DNA of 64,000 bases, taken from Lysobacteraceae bacterium. GTDB taxonomy: Bacteria; Pseudomonadota; Gammaproteobacteria; Xanthomonadales; Xanthomonadaceae. Below are positions 39,658 through 48,306 of the stretch, one piece after another; positions within the stretch are counted from its first letter, which is position 1, and each line of letters opens with the position of its first letter. The stretch spans positions 59,301 through 123,300 of the forward strand of contig JAEUPQ010000023.1 of assembly GCA_016789405.1 (NCBI GenBank), read 5' to 3'. Made by a program: the position numbers and the translations under genes. Below the pieces are notes generated by a model. The model saw nothing but the letters and a program-made list of their open reading frames with translations. It had not been told where the DNA came from and made no database searches.

Positions 39658-41592
39658 TCACTTCGGAAGGTCTGCCACCAGCCGGATCGAGGTCGTCAGT
39701 TCCTCGAGCTGGAAGTGCGGCTTGAGGAAGACGGTGGCCTTGTACGCGCCCGGCTCGCCCGGAACGTCGACCACCACGATCGAGGCCTCGCGCAGCGGGA
39801 ACGCCGACTTCACTTCCTGCGACGCGTTGTCGTCGAGCAGCACGTACTGCGAGATCCAGGTATTGAGGAAGGATTCGACGTTGCCGCGGGTGAGGAAGCC
39901 GCCGACCTTCTCGCGCACGATCACCTTGATGTAGTGCGCGAATCGCGACGCTGCGAGGATGTACGGCAGGCGCGAGGACAGCGCCGCATTGGCGTTGGCA
40001 TCCGCGTTGATGTACTTCTTCGGCTTGTTCGTCGTCTGGCCGCCGAAGAACGCAGCCTTGCCGGTGCCCTTGCAGTGGCAGAGCGAGATGAAGCCCAGGT
40101 CGTTCAGCTCCTTCTCGCGACGATCGGTGATCGCCACTTCGGTCGGACAGAACAGTTCCTTGATGCCATCGTCGCCACCGCTGCGGAAGGTGTAGATCGG
40201 CAGGCCTTCGACCAGGCCACCGCCTTCGACGCCACGGATCGCCGCGGTCCAGCTGTACAGCGAGAAGGCATTGGTGATGCGCTCTGCGAGGAAATACGCC
40301 GCGTTGCCCCACAGGAAGTTCGCGTTGTCGGGCAGGCCGGCGTCGGACATCACCGACTCGTCGTAATTGAAGCCATCCGCCGGCAGGGTCTTCTCGCCGT
40401 ACGGCAGGCGCAGCATCGCGCGCGGCAGCACCAGCGAGACGTAGCGCGAATCCTCGCTGTTGCGGAAGTCGCCCCACTGCGCCAGGTCCGCGCCTTCGAA
40501 CACCTTGGAAAGTTCGCGCGGTTTCGCGAGATCGGCGAACCCCGACAGGCCGAACAGTTCGGGCGACGCAGCCGCGATGAACGGCGCGTGCGCGGCCGCA
40601 GCCACGCCGGACATGGCTTCGATGAAGCCCATGTGCGACGCCGACGGGCCGAACTCGTACCCACCGATCAGCAGGCTGTACGGCGAACCACCGTAGGTGC
40701 CGTACTCGGCCTCGTAGATCAGCTTGAACAGCCGGCTCTGGTCGAACTCGACGGCCTTGGACAGGTCGTCCTGCAGTTCCTTGAGCGTGGCGTTGAACAC
40801 GCGCAACTTCAGCTGCGGGCCGGTTTCCGAACGCGACACAAGGTAATAGAGCGCGCGCCAGGTCGCCTCCATCTCCTTGAAACGCGCGTTGTGCATCACC
40901 AGCGACAGCTGCTTGCTCAGCGCCTTGTCGATGGCGGCGACGGCATAGTCGATCGACAGCGCCGCGCCCAGGCCCTTGCCGTTCTCGCCGGCGATCACCG
41001 GCACGACATGGGTCTCGAAGGCCTTCGCAAGCGTCGCCTTGAAGGCATCGTCCTTGTCGGGGAAACCCTCGCTGATCTTGGTCCCCGCATCCGCCGACCA
41101 GGCACCGCTGCCTTCGATCACGGTCACGCCGGCCTCGAGCGCCTTGCTGGCGTTGTCGTGCACTTCGGCGCGCGCCTGGGCATCGCGCAGTGCCTTGCGC
41201 TGCTCGAAGACGTCATTGAGCGCATTGACCTTGCGCACCACCGCGATCGGATCGAAGTCGGAGATCGACTCGAACACCACCACTTCGCCGGCCAGCTTGC
41301 CCGTGCCACCGGGCAGGACGTTGTCCACGTCCTTCAGCACGACACGAGGCATGCTCTGCCTCAGCACTTCATTGAAGTTGTCGCGATCGATGTCGACGAT
41401 GCGGCGTTCCTTCATCTCCACCGGCACCGGCGCGGCGGCGTCCGGATCCCGATCGCCGGTCAGGTCCGCGAAGATGCCGACGATGAAGGGCAGCTCGCGC
41501 TTCTCGATCGCACCATTGGTGTGGACGTCATAGGTGATTCGCACACGGGGAGGACGCACCCGCAGCAACTTTTTTTGCGCGCTTTCGCTCAT
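39658..41592 (-). CDS. tssBC: fused type VI secretion sheath protein TssB-TssC
   Basis: A 644-residue protein joining both contractile-sheath subunits. Residues 1 to about 150 are TssB/VipA: AQKKLLRVRPPRVRITYDV, GAIEKRELPFIVGIFADLTG, RRIVDIDRDNFNEVL, VVFESISDFDPIAVVRKVNAL and ALRDAQA. About 35 residues of linker (alanine/glycine and charged) follow. From about 185 to the end is TssC/VipB: FKEMEATWRALYYLVSRSET, VEFDQSRLFKLIYEAEYGTY, AAAAHAPFIAAASPELFG and the final FLKPHFQLEELTTSIRLV. No stop or frameshift separates the halves. No separate tssB or tssC is present in the window. Confidence 0.9.
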   Translation of the reverse strand: MSESAQKKLLRVRPPRVRITYDVHTNGAIEKRELPFIVGIFADLTGDRDPDAAAPVPVEMKERRIVDIDRDNFNEVLRQSMPRVVLKDVDNVLPGGTGKLAGEVVVFESISDFDPIAVVRKVNALNDVFEQRKALRDAQARAEVHDNASKALEAGVTVIEGSGAWSADAGTKISEGFPDKDDAFKATLAKAFETHVVPVIAGENGKGLGAALSIDYAVAAIDKALSKQLSLVMHNARFKEMEATWRALYYLVSRSETGPQLKLRVFNATLKELQDDLSKAVEFDQSRLFKLIYEAEYGTYGGSPYSLLIGGYEFGPSASHMGFIEAMSGVAAAAHAPFIAAASPELFGLSGFADLAKPRELSKVFEGADLAQWGDFRNSEDSRYVSLVLPRAMLRLPYGEKTLPADGFNYDESVMSDAGLPDNANFLWGNAAYFLAERITNAFSLYSWTAAIRGVEGGGLVEGLPIYTFRSGGDDGIKELFCPTEVAITDRREKELNDLGFISLCHCKGTGKAAFFGGQTTNKPKKYINADANANAALSSRLPYILAASRFAHYIKVIVREKVGGFLTRGNVESFLNTWISQYVLLDDNASQEVKSAFPLREASIVVVDVPGEPGAYKATVFLKPHFQLEELTTSIRLVADLPK

Positions 41593-41733
41593 TCGCTTGC
41601 CCCACAGGGTTGGTTGGTCGTTCCTTGCGCCCGCGCCGCGATGCTGTCGCGGCCACCAGGCATTCGCTGCCCTGCGTGTCCATGTCGCATTCCTCGCGAC
41701 TGCACCCTCGTGCAAGGCTTCGGCAGTGACATA

Positions 41734-41750
41734 AACAAGTTGCGTGCCAA
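41734..41750 (-). promoter_or_regulatory. sigma-54 type promoter for the T6SS operon
   Basis: Read leftward the sequence is TTGGCACGCAACTTGTT. It matches the consensus YTGGCACGRNNNTTGCW at the -24 GG and at all of TGGCACG; the -12 element is TTGT instead of TTGC. It lies about 142 bases upstream of the tssBC start. A sigma-54 activator gene is encoded 5 kb away (46657-47694), supporting the assignment. Confidence 0.7.
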
Positions 41751-42059
41751 GTCGCGCGCATCGCGCAAGCCATTGATCAACAAATGGTTTGGCCGACGGC
41801 GTCGCATGCTTACGAATCGCGCCGAGCGTTTCGAACTTCCTCGGCGGAGGCGGCGAACATCCGGAAAACACTTGAAAACACGGGCATTTTCAATGCTCGT
41901 CGAGATGCTGCCGCTCAGCTGCGATGGGTGGAATTCCACTCGGGCCGGGTCGGAATACACCCAGGCGATTGCCTCGCATCCCCGTGCCGGGGGCCCGGCG
42001 AGTCGGACGAATCCATTGGATCAGAAGGCCGGAAGTGGCGGTCCCGGGAGGGACGCTTG

Positions 42060-42250
42060 TCAGCATGGCGAGGCATGTTGTGGAGGCCACGACGAATCCG
42101 GCGCTGCCGACGGGATCGCGCAAGCACATCGCCGGCAGCCTGCGCCCCAGCGTCGACATCGCCAACCGCGGTTCTCTGCGCATCCTCGACTGGACCGGCC
42201 GAGCGCTTGCACAAGGCAAGCGCGGACGCATTGTCCGGGCGACCGACTGA
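42060..42250 (+). pseudogene. possible relic of a REP-associated transposase C-terminus
   Basis: The plus-strand frame ends ...SLRILDWTGRALAQGKRGRI..., resembling the DWTGR..R..KRG.I tail I recall from IS200-like REP-associated tyrosine transposases of xanthomonads. The catalytic HUH part is absent and the fragment has no ribosome site. If real, it is a decayed remnant. Confidence is low because only a short motif supports it. Confidence 0.3.
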
Positions 42251-42251
42251 T

Positions 42252-42269
42252 GCCAGGCCGATGCCTGGC
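42252..42269 (-). terminator. possible terminator after the accessory operon
   Basis: GCCAGGC and GCCTGGC form a perfect 7-bp stem with a CGAT loop, 16 bases beyond the stop of the 513-residue protein gene. No T-tract follows, so termination may be weak. Confidence 0.4.
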
Positions 42270-42284
42270 CGTGACCTTCGCCCA

Positions 42285-43826
42285 CTATGAAACTTTCTTG
42301 GCAATGTATTCCTTGCGCAAGGCAGTGTGATCCACTGCGCTCAGCGACTTGAAATCCGTACCGCCTGTCTTCTTGGCATCCCACCAGCCTCTTGTTTCCA
42401 AGGTGTCGGATTGAACGCCTTGCAGCTTGGTATCGAACTTTCGCCCCGCATTGAGCTTGTTGATCCGCCGATCTGCGTATTGTTGCTTCAAACCCTTCAG
42501 ATCGCCGGGAGTCAAAGCGGAAAAATCGGTTCCTCCCGCTTCCTTGGCTCCCCACCATTTTCCAGCGGGAGTGGCGCCACGTGAACGCCCATCGGCCAGC
42601 TTTGCCTCGAAGTGATCCTTGGCGAACCACCTGTCCTGCATTTCCTGCAGATGCGGACTGCCTTTCAGATTGGTCGTCAAGAAATCGCGCTTCTGCCTGG
42701 TGTATTCCGCCCTGTTGGTTGTCTTCAGCGCCTTGATGGCGTCAAGCTGGCTCAAATCGGGATACTTCTCTATCGCGTGGCGACCGAATTTGTCGGCAAC
42801 GTATGTTTTCTGCAAAGCACTTGGATCTGCTGAAAAGTCCGTCCCTTTGACCCTCTGCGCCTCCCACCATTTGCCCAGGACGGGCGTCAGATCCACGCCT
42901 GGCGCCGTCGAGTTGGCCATGGCCAACTTGGCGTCGAATCGCTCAGCAGCGGCCGTCTCCGCCGCGTGGTGAGCAGCAAACACGCTGCCCTTCAAGCCGA
43001 CGTGATGCTTGACAACCGCCATCCTCCTGGCCGGATCATCGCCCACGATGTGCTGCCTCAACGCACTTGCGCCGGTTTCATGCGTGCCCAGGCCGAGAAT
43101 GATGGCCTTCTCGATGTCCTTTTTCCCCAACTGCGGAAAAGCTTCCAGCATTCTTGCGCCAAACCCCACGTCGCTGGTTGCCCCGCTGTTTTTCATGCGC
43201 CATTTGGAGGCCATGGTCATCGCACGCATGCCTGATCCCACATCGTGAATGCCCATCGAACGCGAGCCGGTGATGTCTTCCAGGAACGACCCCATCGTCA
43301 AACCGCCCCAGTAGTCGACATCGTGATCCGACCGGGTGATGACGGGCTTTGCCCCTTTTGGCTGCCGCTGCTCAATGATGGTTACACCAATGTCACCGCC
43401 TTTGGGGGTGTAGTCCGTTCCACGCAGGCTCAGGAATTTCATCGCCCGGCTTTCGACCCGCGCCCTCTTGACGGTCAGGTCGGAGGGAATGGCTTTATCG
43501 ACAGACAGGCCTTTATCGAAATAGCTGGTTTTGCCCATCGGCATCAGGAGCCCTTGGCTCCAATAGCCCTTGTCGTCCCTGTGACTGGTCAATCCAAAAG
43601 TACCGTGATCATCGACCCTTTTCGCTGAAGTGACCACGTTCGGGGCCATGCTCGGCCTGACATAGCGCGTGGTGTGGGTCTCCTGATAAGGAATGTTCAG
43701 CGCGCCCAGCACAGGCACCTCGCCGCCATACGCCAGGTCCTGAATCCCGGAAGTAAAGCCGACGCCACGCAACGGTGCATTTGGCCTGGACTCGAACGTC
43801 CTCTTTCGTTTCCTCGAATCATCCAT
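42285..43826 (-). CDS. 513-residue repeat protein, probable T6SS cargo or accessory protein
   Basis: No known family is recognised. The protein begins MDDSRKRKRTFESRP, like the MDDSR start of the 528-residue T6SS protein. The last ~215 residues hold three related units, each with F(D/E)xKL, then WW.AK..GGTDF.AL and a lysine/tyrosine-rich helix; the first unit is longest. Codon use has many A/T third positions (AAA, TTT, GGA), unlike neighbours, suggesting horizontal acquisition. GGAGG stands 7-8 bases upstream of the ATG, which overlaps the GNAT gene stop within ATGGATGA. Confidence 0.75.
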   Translation of the reverse strand: MDDSRKRKRTFESRPNAPLRGVGFTSGIQDLAYGGEVPVLGALNIPYQETHTTRYVRPSMAPNVVTSAKRVDDHGTFGLTSHRDDKGYWSQGLLMPMGKTSYFDKGLSVDKAIPSDLTVKRARVESRAMKFLSLRGTDYTPKGGDIGVTIIEQRQPKGAKPVITRSDHDVDYWGGLTMGSFLEDITGSRSMGIHDVGSGMRAMTMASKWRMKNSGATSDVGFGARMLEAFPQLGKKDIEKAIILGLGTHETGASALRQHIVGDDPARRMAVVKHHVGLKGSVFAAHHAAETAAAERFDAKLAMANSTAPGVDLTPVLGKWWEAQRVKGTDFSADPSALQKTYVADKFGRHAIEKYPDLSQLDAIKALKTTNRAEYTRQKRDFLTTNLKGSPHLQEMQDRWFAKDHFEAKLADGRSRGATPAGKWWGAKEAGGTDFSALTPGDLKGLKQQYADRRINKLNAGRKFDTKLQGVQSDTLETRGWWDAKKTGGTDFKSLSAVDHTALRKEYIAKKVS

Positions 43827-45003
43827 TGCCTACCTCCTCACTTGAATGACGAACGGGAACACCCAGGATTGCGATTCTTCCGATAACGGATTCAACATCG
43901 ATCCGACGACGCAGTGTCACAGGCGCATGCGGCATCGCGACGCGCGTTTCCGAGCCCATCCTTCCGAACAGGTCTCGCAACGCCTCGGCGCTGTCCCAGC
44001 GGCCCTGCGGCGGACCGAGCCGGTACAGCATCTCGTCGTCGTCCGGTGGTGCCGGGCGGAAATCGAGCGCTTCGAAACCCAGCCTCGCCAGCGCGCGCCG
44101 CGACGGCGCGTTGTCTTCGAACACCTTCGCGTAGCAGGTGCGCATGCCATGGCGCTCGAAGGCGTCGTCCAGCAGCAGGCTCACTGCCGCCGGGCCGAAT
44201 CCCTGCCCCTGGAAATCGCGTCCGATCCAGTAGTAGAAGAACCCCAGGTCGCCGTGCATGGTCAGGCTCACGCTGCCGACGAAACCCCATTCCGGATGGA
44301 TCACCGCATACAGGCGCTGGTCGCCGTAGCCCCAGCATTCGTCGAGCCAGCGATGCCACGCCATGTCGTCGGCGAACGACGGCAGGCAGCACAGCCGCGC
44401 GATGTCGGGATCCCAGTACTGCCAGGCGAAATCCGCGCAGTGATGGTGGCCCAGCGGTTCCAGATGGAGGGTATCGCCTCCGATCGGCATCGCGCGCGCA
44501 TCGAGGAAGCCGCGCCACGCCTGCAGCTGCGCATGCATCTCCGCTGTCGCACGATCGCGGGGATGCGTGAACAGGCGGCGCCGGCAGCGGAATTCGGCAT
44601 CCTGCTGGTGCCCCATGCGGAACAGCGCATCGATCGTCTCGAGTCCGGCGTCGAGTCCGGCGTCTTGACCGGCGTCGACGTCACGTGCGCCATCGTGCAC
44701 GCCGCGCAATGCCAGCCACAGCGGCCAATCGCACCAGGATCGCGACAGCACCGCCATGGCCTCGCGCGATGCGCCGGACAGGTCGGCGACGCTGCCGAAT
44801 GCCTGGCGCAAGCCGCACATCCACGCAACACGCCGCCTGGGATCGATCACGACCGGCGCATCGAGCAGCCGGGGAAGCACGCGTTCGATCGCATCGCGGC
44901 GCCAGCCGACCGCTTCGAGCATGCGCAGCGCCGATGCCGAAGGATCGTCTTCCCCCTGCATCGTCGCCACGCCGGCGTCGGGCGCACGGGATCGCGCGAG
45001 CAT
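43819..45003 (-). CDS. GNAT-domain protein in the accessory operon
   Basis: A 394-residue protein. The N-terminal ~165 residues are unfamiliar and helical (with a short DAGQDAGLDAGLE repeat near 115). Residues about 170-320 form a RimJ/RimL-type N-acetyltransferase domain: GDTLHLEPLGHHHCADFAW, WGFVGSVSLTMHGDLGFFYYWIGRDFQGQGFGPAAVSLLLDDAF (acetyl-CoA motif QGQGFG) and NAPSRRALARLGFEAL. A ~75-residue tail follows. The stop overlaps the next start by 8 bases. Modification or chaperoning of the next protein is possible but not shown. Confidence 0.8.
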   Translation of the reverse strand: MLARSRAPDAGVATMQGEDDPSASALRMLEAVGWRRDAIERVLPRLLDAPVVIDPRRRVAWMCGLRQAFGSVADLSGASREAMAVLSRSWCDWPLWLALRGVHDGARDVDAGQDAGLDAGLETIDALFRMGHQQDAEFRCRRRLFTHPRDRATAEMHAQLQAWRGFLDARAMPIGGDTLHLEPLGHHHCADFAWQYWDPDIARLCCLPSFADDMAWHRWLDECWGYGDQRLYAVIHPEWGFVGSVSLTMHGDLGFFYYWIGRDFQGQGFGPAAVSLLLDDAFERHGMRTCYAKVFEDNAPSRRALARLGFEALDFRPAPPDDDEMLYRLGPPQGRWDSAEALRDLFGRMGSETRVAMPHAPVTLRRRIDVESVIGRIAILGVPVRHSSEEVGNG

Positions 45004-45062
45004 TCAATGCCTCCCCGCGGCCCGCGCGTCAGCGCGCAGGCGTCGAAGCTGGTCGACCCACC

Positions 45063-46059
45063 TCACCGCCCCCCCTCCACGTCGGGCGCGAACTGCGCGT
45101 TCTCCGCACGCCGGGCGATGTGGTTCGACGCGATCGTGGCGAGGCTGCCAAAGGTCCAGGCCGCGGCCGACGCGTAGCCGTAGTACGTCGCGGCGGGATC
45201 GTTGGGATCGGCGGATTGCCGCTGCGCCGCCACCGCACCGAACCCGGCGCCGGCCACGTTGAGCAGGCCTCCCGCCATCTGCAGGCCGCTCGCGAGCTTG
45301 CTCTTGGCAGAATCGCGCCAGTTGGCGACACCCTGCCCGAATCCGATGGCGCCGGCCACGCCCCAGAACGCATTGCTCGCATAGGCCGTCGCGGTGGATG
45401 CCGTCGCCGCCCAGCTGGACGAACTTCCGAAATAGTTGAAGACCGAACTCGATGCATCGCTGGCTCCGGCAAGGAAACTGGAGCCGTCGGCGACGCGATT
45501 CGACCAGCCCATCGCCCCCGTGCTTTCGCCGCTTTCGTGCCTTTGCCGCACGTCCTGCTGGTTGTTGTAGGCACTGAAACCCGCGGACGCGGACCACAAC
45601 GCACCGGATGTCGCGCCACGCGCCGCGCTCGCCACGCCGCTGAACACCGGCGTGCTCGCGACCGCAGCGGCGAGATCGAGATACTGCGCCGCCTTCCTTG
45701 AGCCGGGCAGCCCGCCGGGCGCCACGCGCTGCAGGCCGGAATCGTCCTGGATGTGCAGGTGGGGGGGGCGCCTGCTGGGCGGACAGCAGCGGGGTGTGCG
45801 CCGTCGCATCGCGCTGCGGGATGGGCGGCAACACGGGCACGCTTGGGCGGCGGGGAATTGCCTGCGGGGACACCGATTCGGTCGCCAGCTTGACCGTCTG
45901 ATCCAGCGCTTGCGCGAGCGGCGGCGTGGAGGGTTGCGCAAGCGATGGTCGGGGTGACGTGGACAGCGGAGGCGTCGAAGGTGGCGTCACCGCGCGAACG
46001 CCGCGCTGCACTTCGGGTGACGGCGGCGTGCTGCCCTGCGCTTCGCGTGCATGACTCAT
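45063..46059 (-). pseudogene. alanine/serine-rich T6SS-linked protein, frame interrupted at a C8 tract
   Basis: The first frame begins at 46059 (MSHAREAQGSTPPSPEVQ) and is proline-rich. It shifts at the run of eight G (C on the coding strand, 45761-45768) into a second frame that continues to 45063. Removing one base gives a single 331-residue protein: proline-rich N-terminus (about 1-100), then a low-complexity Ala/Ser/Gly region with hydrophobic stretches (ASTPVFSGVASAARGATSG, ASNAFWGVAGAIGFG, GLLNVAGAGFGAVAAQ). The later frame has real-looking codon use. It may be phase-variable, a pseudogene or an assembly error. AGGAG precedes the start by 10 bases. Confidence 0.65.
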
Positions 46060-46188
46060 CGACGGGACTCTCCTGGGTATCGGCACGCAAGGCCAGGTAT
46101 CCCGCCTCATCGGCGGCATCCGGGCACGGAGTTCTGCCGGTCATGCGCACGCGTCGCGATGCACGCCCGGTCTCCGCAGGAGGTCGAT

Positions 46189-46205
46189 AGCAATCCACGT
46201 GCCAC
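46189..46205 (-). promoter_or_regulatory. sigma-54 type promoter for the accessory operon
   Basis: Read leftward: GTGGCACGTGGATTGCT. Compared with YTGGCACGRNNNTTGCW, every defined position of TGGCACG and TTGCT matches; only the outermost Y (G here) and the R (T here) differ. It lies about 130 bases upstream of the 46059 start. The activator gene lies about 450 bases further upstream. Confidence 0.78.
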
Positions 46206-46325
46206 GTCGAAAGTTCACGCAAGCACTTGTTTCCATTGACACGGTTCCACGCGCTGCGGCCCGCTGGGTGGAAATGCACCCACCCGGGGACGACCCGGAC
46301 CCTCAAGCGAATCCCGCTCGGGAGA

Positions 46326-46568
46326 TCAGTCGGCGACGCGCTCGCGTCGGCGTCGCCACAGGACGCTGTTGCCGATCCGCAGCGGTTCGATCACGCCCTC
46401 GGCATGCAGCTGCTCCAGCGCGACTTCGGTGACGACCTGCGATTCGGGATGCCCCGGCCAGGCGATCCACCAGCGATGGACGCCTTCCAGCGTGTCCGCG
46501 GCATCGGGCCTGGCCTCGAGAAAGCGCCGGATGGCGTCCTTGGCGAATTCGATCAATCCTCGATCCAT
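46326..46568 (-). CDS. 80-residue protein near the sigma-54 activator, unknown
   Basis: An 80-residue soluble protein (MDRGLIEFAKDAIRRFLEAR...) rich in helix, with a WWIAWPGHPESQVVTEVALEQL stretch and an IEPLRIGNSVLWRRRRERVAD tail. The helix-turn-strand pattern of the second half could be a small winged helix, but I cannot assign it. Codon use matches neighbours. It lies between the activator gene and the accessory operon's sigma-54 promoter and may share the activator's transcript. Confidence 0.6.
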   Translation of the reverse strand: MDRGLIEFAKDAIRRFLEARPDAADTLEGVHRWWIAWPGHPESQVVTEVALEQLHAEGVIEPLRIGNSVLWRRRRERVAD

Positions 46569-46656
46569 GCGCAGCCGGCGAGTGAGGGAAGACGGGACAT
46601 CCTAGAGCGTGCGATGCACTTTTTGGGATGCCGCATGGCACCCCCTGCGGCGTGCT

Positions 46657-47694
<1,038 letters not shown>

Positions 47695-48106
47695 GTCCCT
47701 GCTCCGATCACTTGCTCCGATGGATCACCACGACGCGCGCGACGGCGCATCGCCTTCGGAGGAAGCGGCGGTCTGCACGCACACGGCGAATCGAGCCCGA
47801 TCGTCGGCCCGACGGTGGCCCCGGAAGCGGCGGAACAGTGATCCCCGGCATCGAATCCCCCTGACGTCCCTGTGTCGCGGGCGACAGTGCGCCCGTCGCG
47901 ATGCACCCGCATCGCCATCGCAGTCTGCGTCCGGTGCAGACCCCCTGCAGTATCAGTACAGGATCAGATGCGCGCCGCGCCTTCGCGTCCTGCAACGCAA
48001 GAGGTAGCACGCGCCCCGGACGCAGGCAAGCGAAGCGTGTCTCGAAAATGCGTGAAGCACCGCATTCGCCCGGATGCTGCGCGACCGGTGGTCGGAAGCA
48101 CGAAAG
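47695..48106. other. intergenic region upstream of the sigma-54 activator, no gene seen
   Basis: This stretch lies between the leftward activator gene and the tRNA-Thr terminator. It contains scattered short inverted repeats but no protein-like frame and no convincing -35/-10 pair. The activator's promoter should be here. Confidence 0.45.
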
Positions 48107-48140
48107 CCCGAAAACAAGAAGGCCACCCGGAGGTGGCCTT
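48107..48140 (-). terminator. rho-independent terminator after tRNA-Thr
   Basis: On the minus strand AAGGCCACC and GGTGGCCTT form a perfect 9-bp stem (48119-48140) with a 4-base loop, followed by CTTGTTTTC. It lies 23 bases beyond the tRNA 3' end. Confidence 0.85.
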
Positions 48141-48162
48141 CTGCCCGATCGTCTCGGAAATC

Positions 48163-48238
48163 TGGTGCCGGAAACAGGAGTCGAACCTGCGACCTACGCA
48201 TTACGAATGCGCCGCTCTACCAACTGAGCTATTCCGGC
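48163..48238 (-). tRNA. tRNA-Thr (anticodon CGT)
   Basis: A 76-base cloverleaf with encoded CCA. The acceptor stem GCCGGAA pairs with TTCCGGC, the D arm contains AGTTGGTAGA and the T arm GTTCGACTC. The anticodon stem GCGCA/TGCGT holds the 7-base loop TTCGTAA, giving anticodon CGT (threonine ACG codons). A terminator follows and a promoter lies at 48277-48306. Confidence 0.95.
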
Positions 48239-48276
48239 GGTGTCGTGCCGGACGTGGCCGTCGCGGCAGGGACGTG

Positions 48277-48306
48277 ATTCTAGGGTTTCGGGGGATGCCC
48301 GGTCAA
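48277..48306 (-). promoter_or_regulatory. sigma-70 promoter for tRNA-Thr
   Basis: Read leftward: TTGACC, 18 bases, TAGAAT. The -10 ends 38 bases before the tRNA 5' end. The -35 overlaps the ispH stop codon. Confidence 0.7.

Larger units (their letters stand above)
41593..42284. other. intergenic region with sigma-54 promoter and possible transposase relic
   Basis: This 692-base stretch separates the accessory operon from the sheath gene; both are leftward. It holds a sigma-54 type promoter (41734-41750), a hairpin after the accessory operon (42252-42269) and, on the plus strand around 42060-42250, a short open segment resembling the C-terminal tail of REP-associated transposases. The remainder shows no gene. 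It is more A/T-rich near 41760-41920. Confidence 0.6.
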
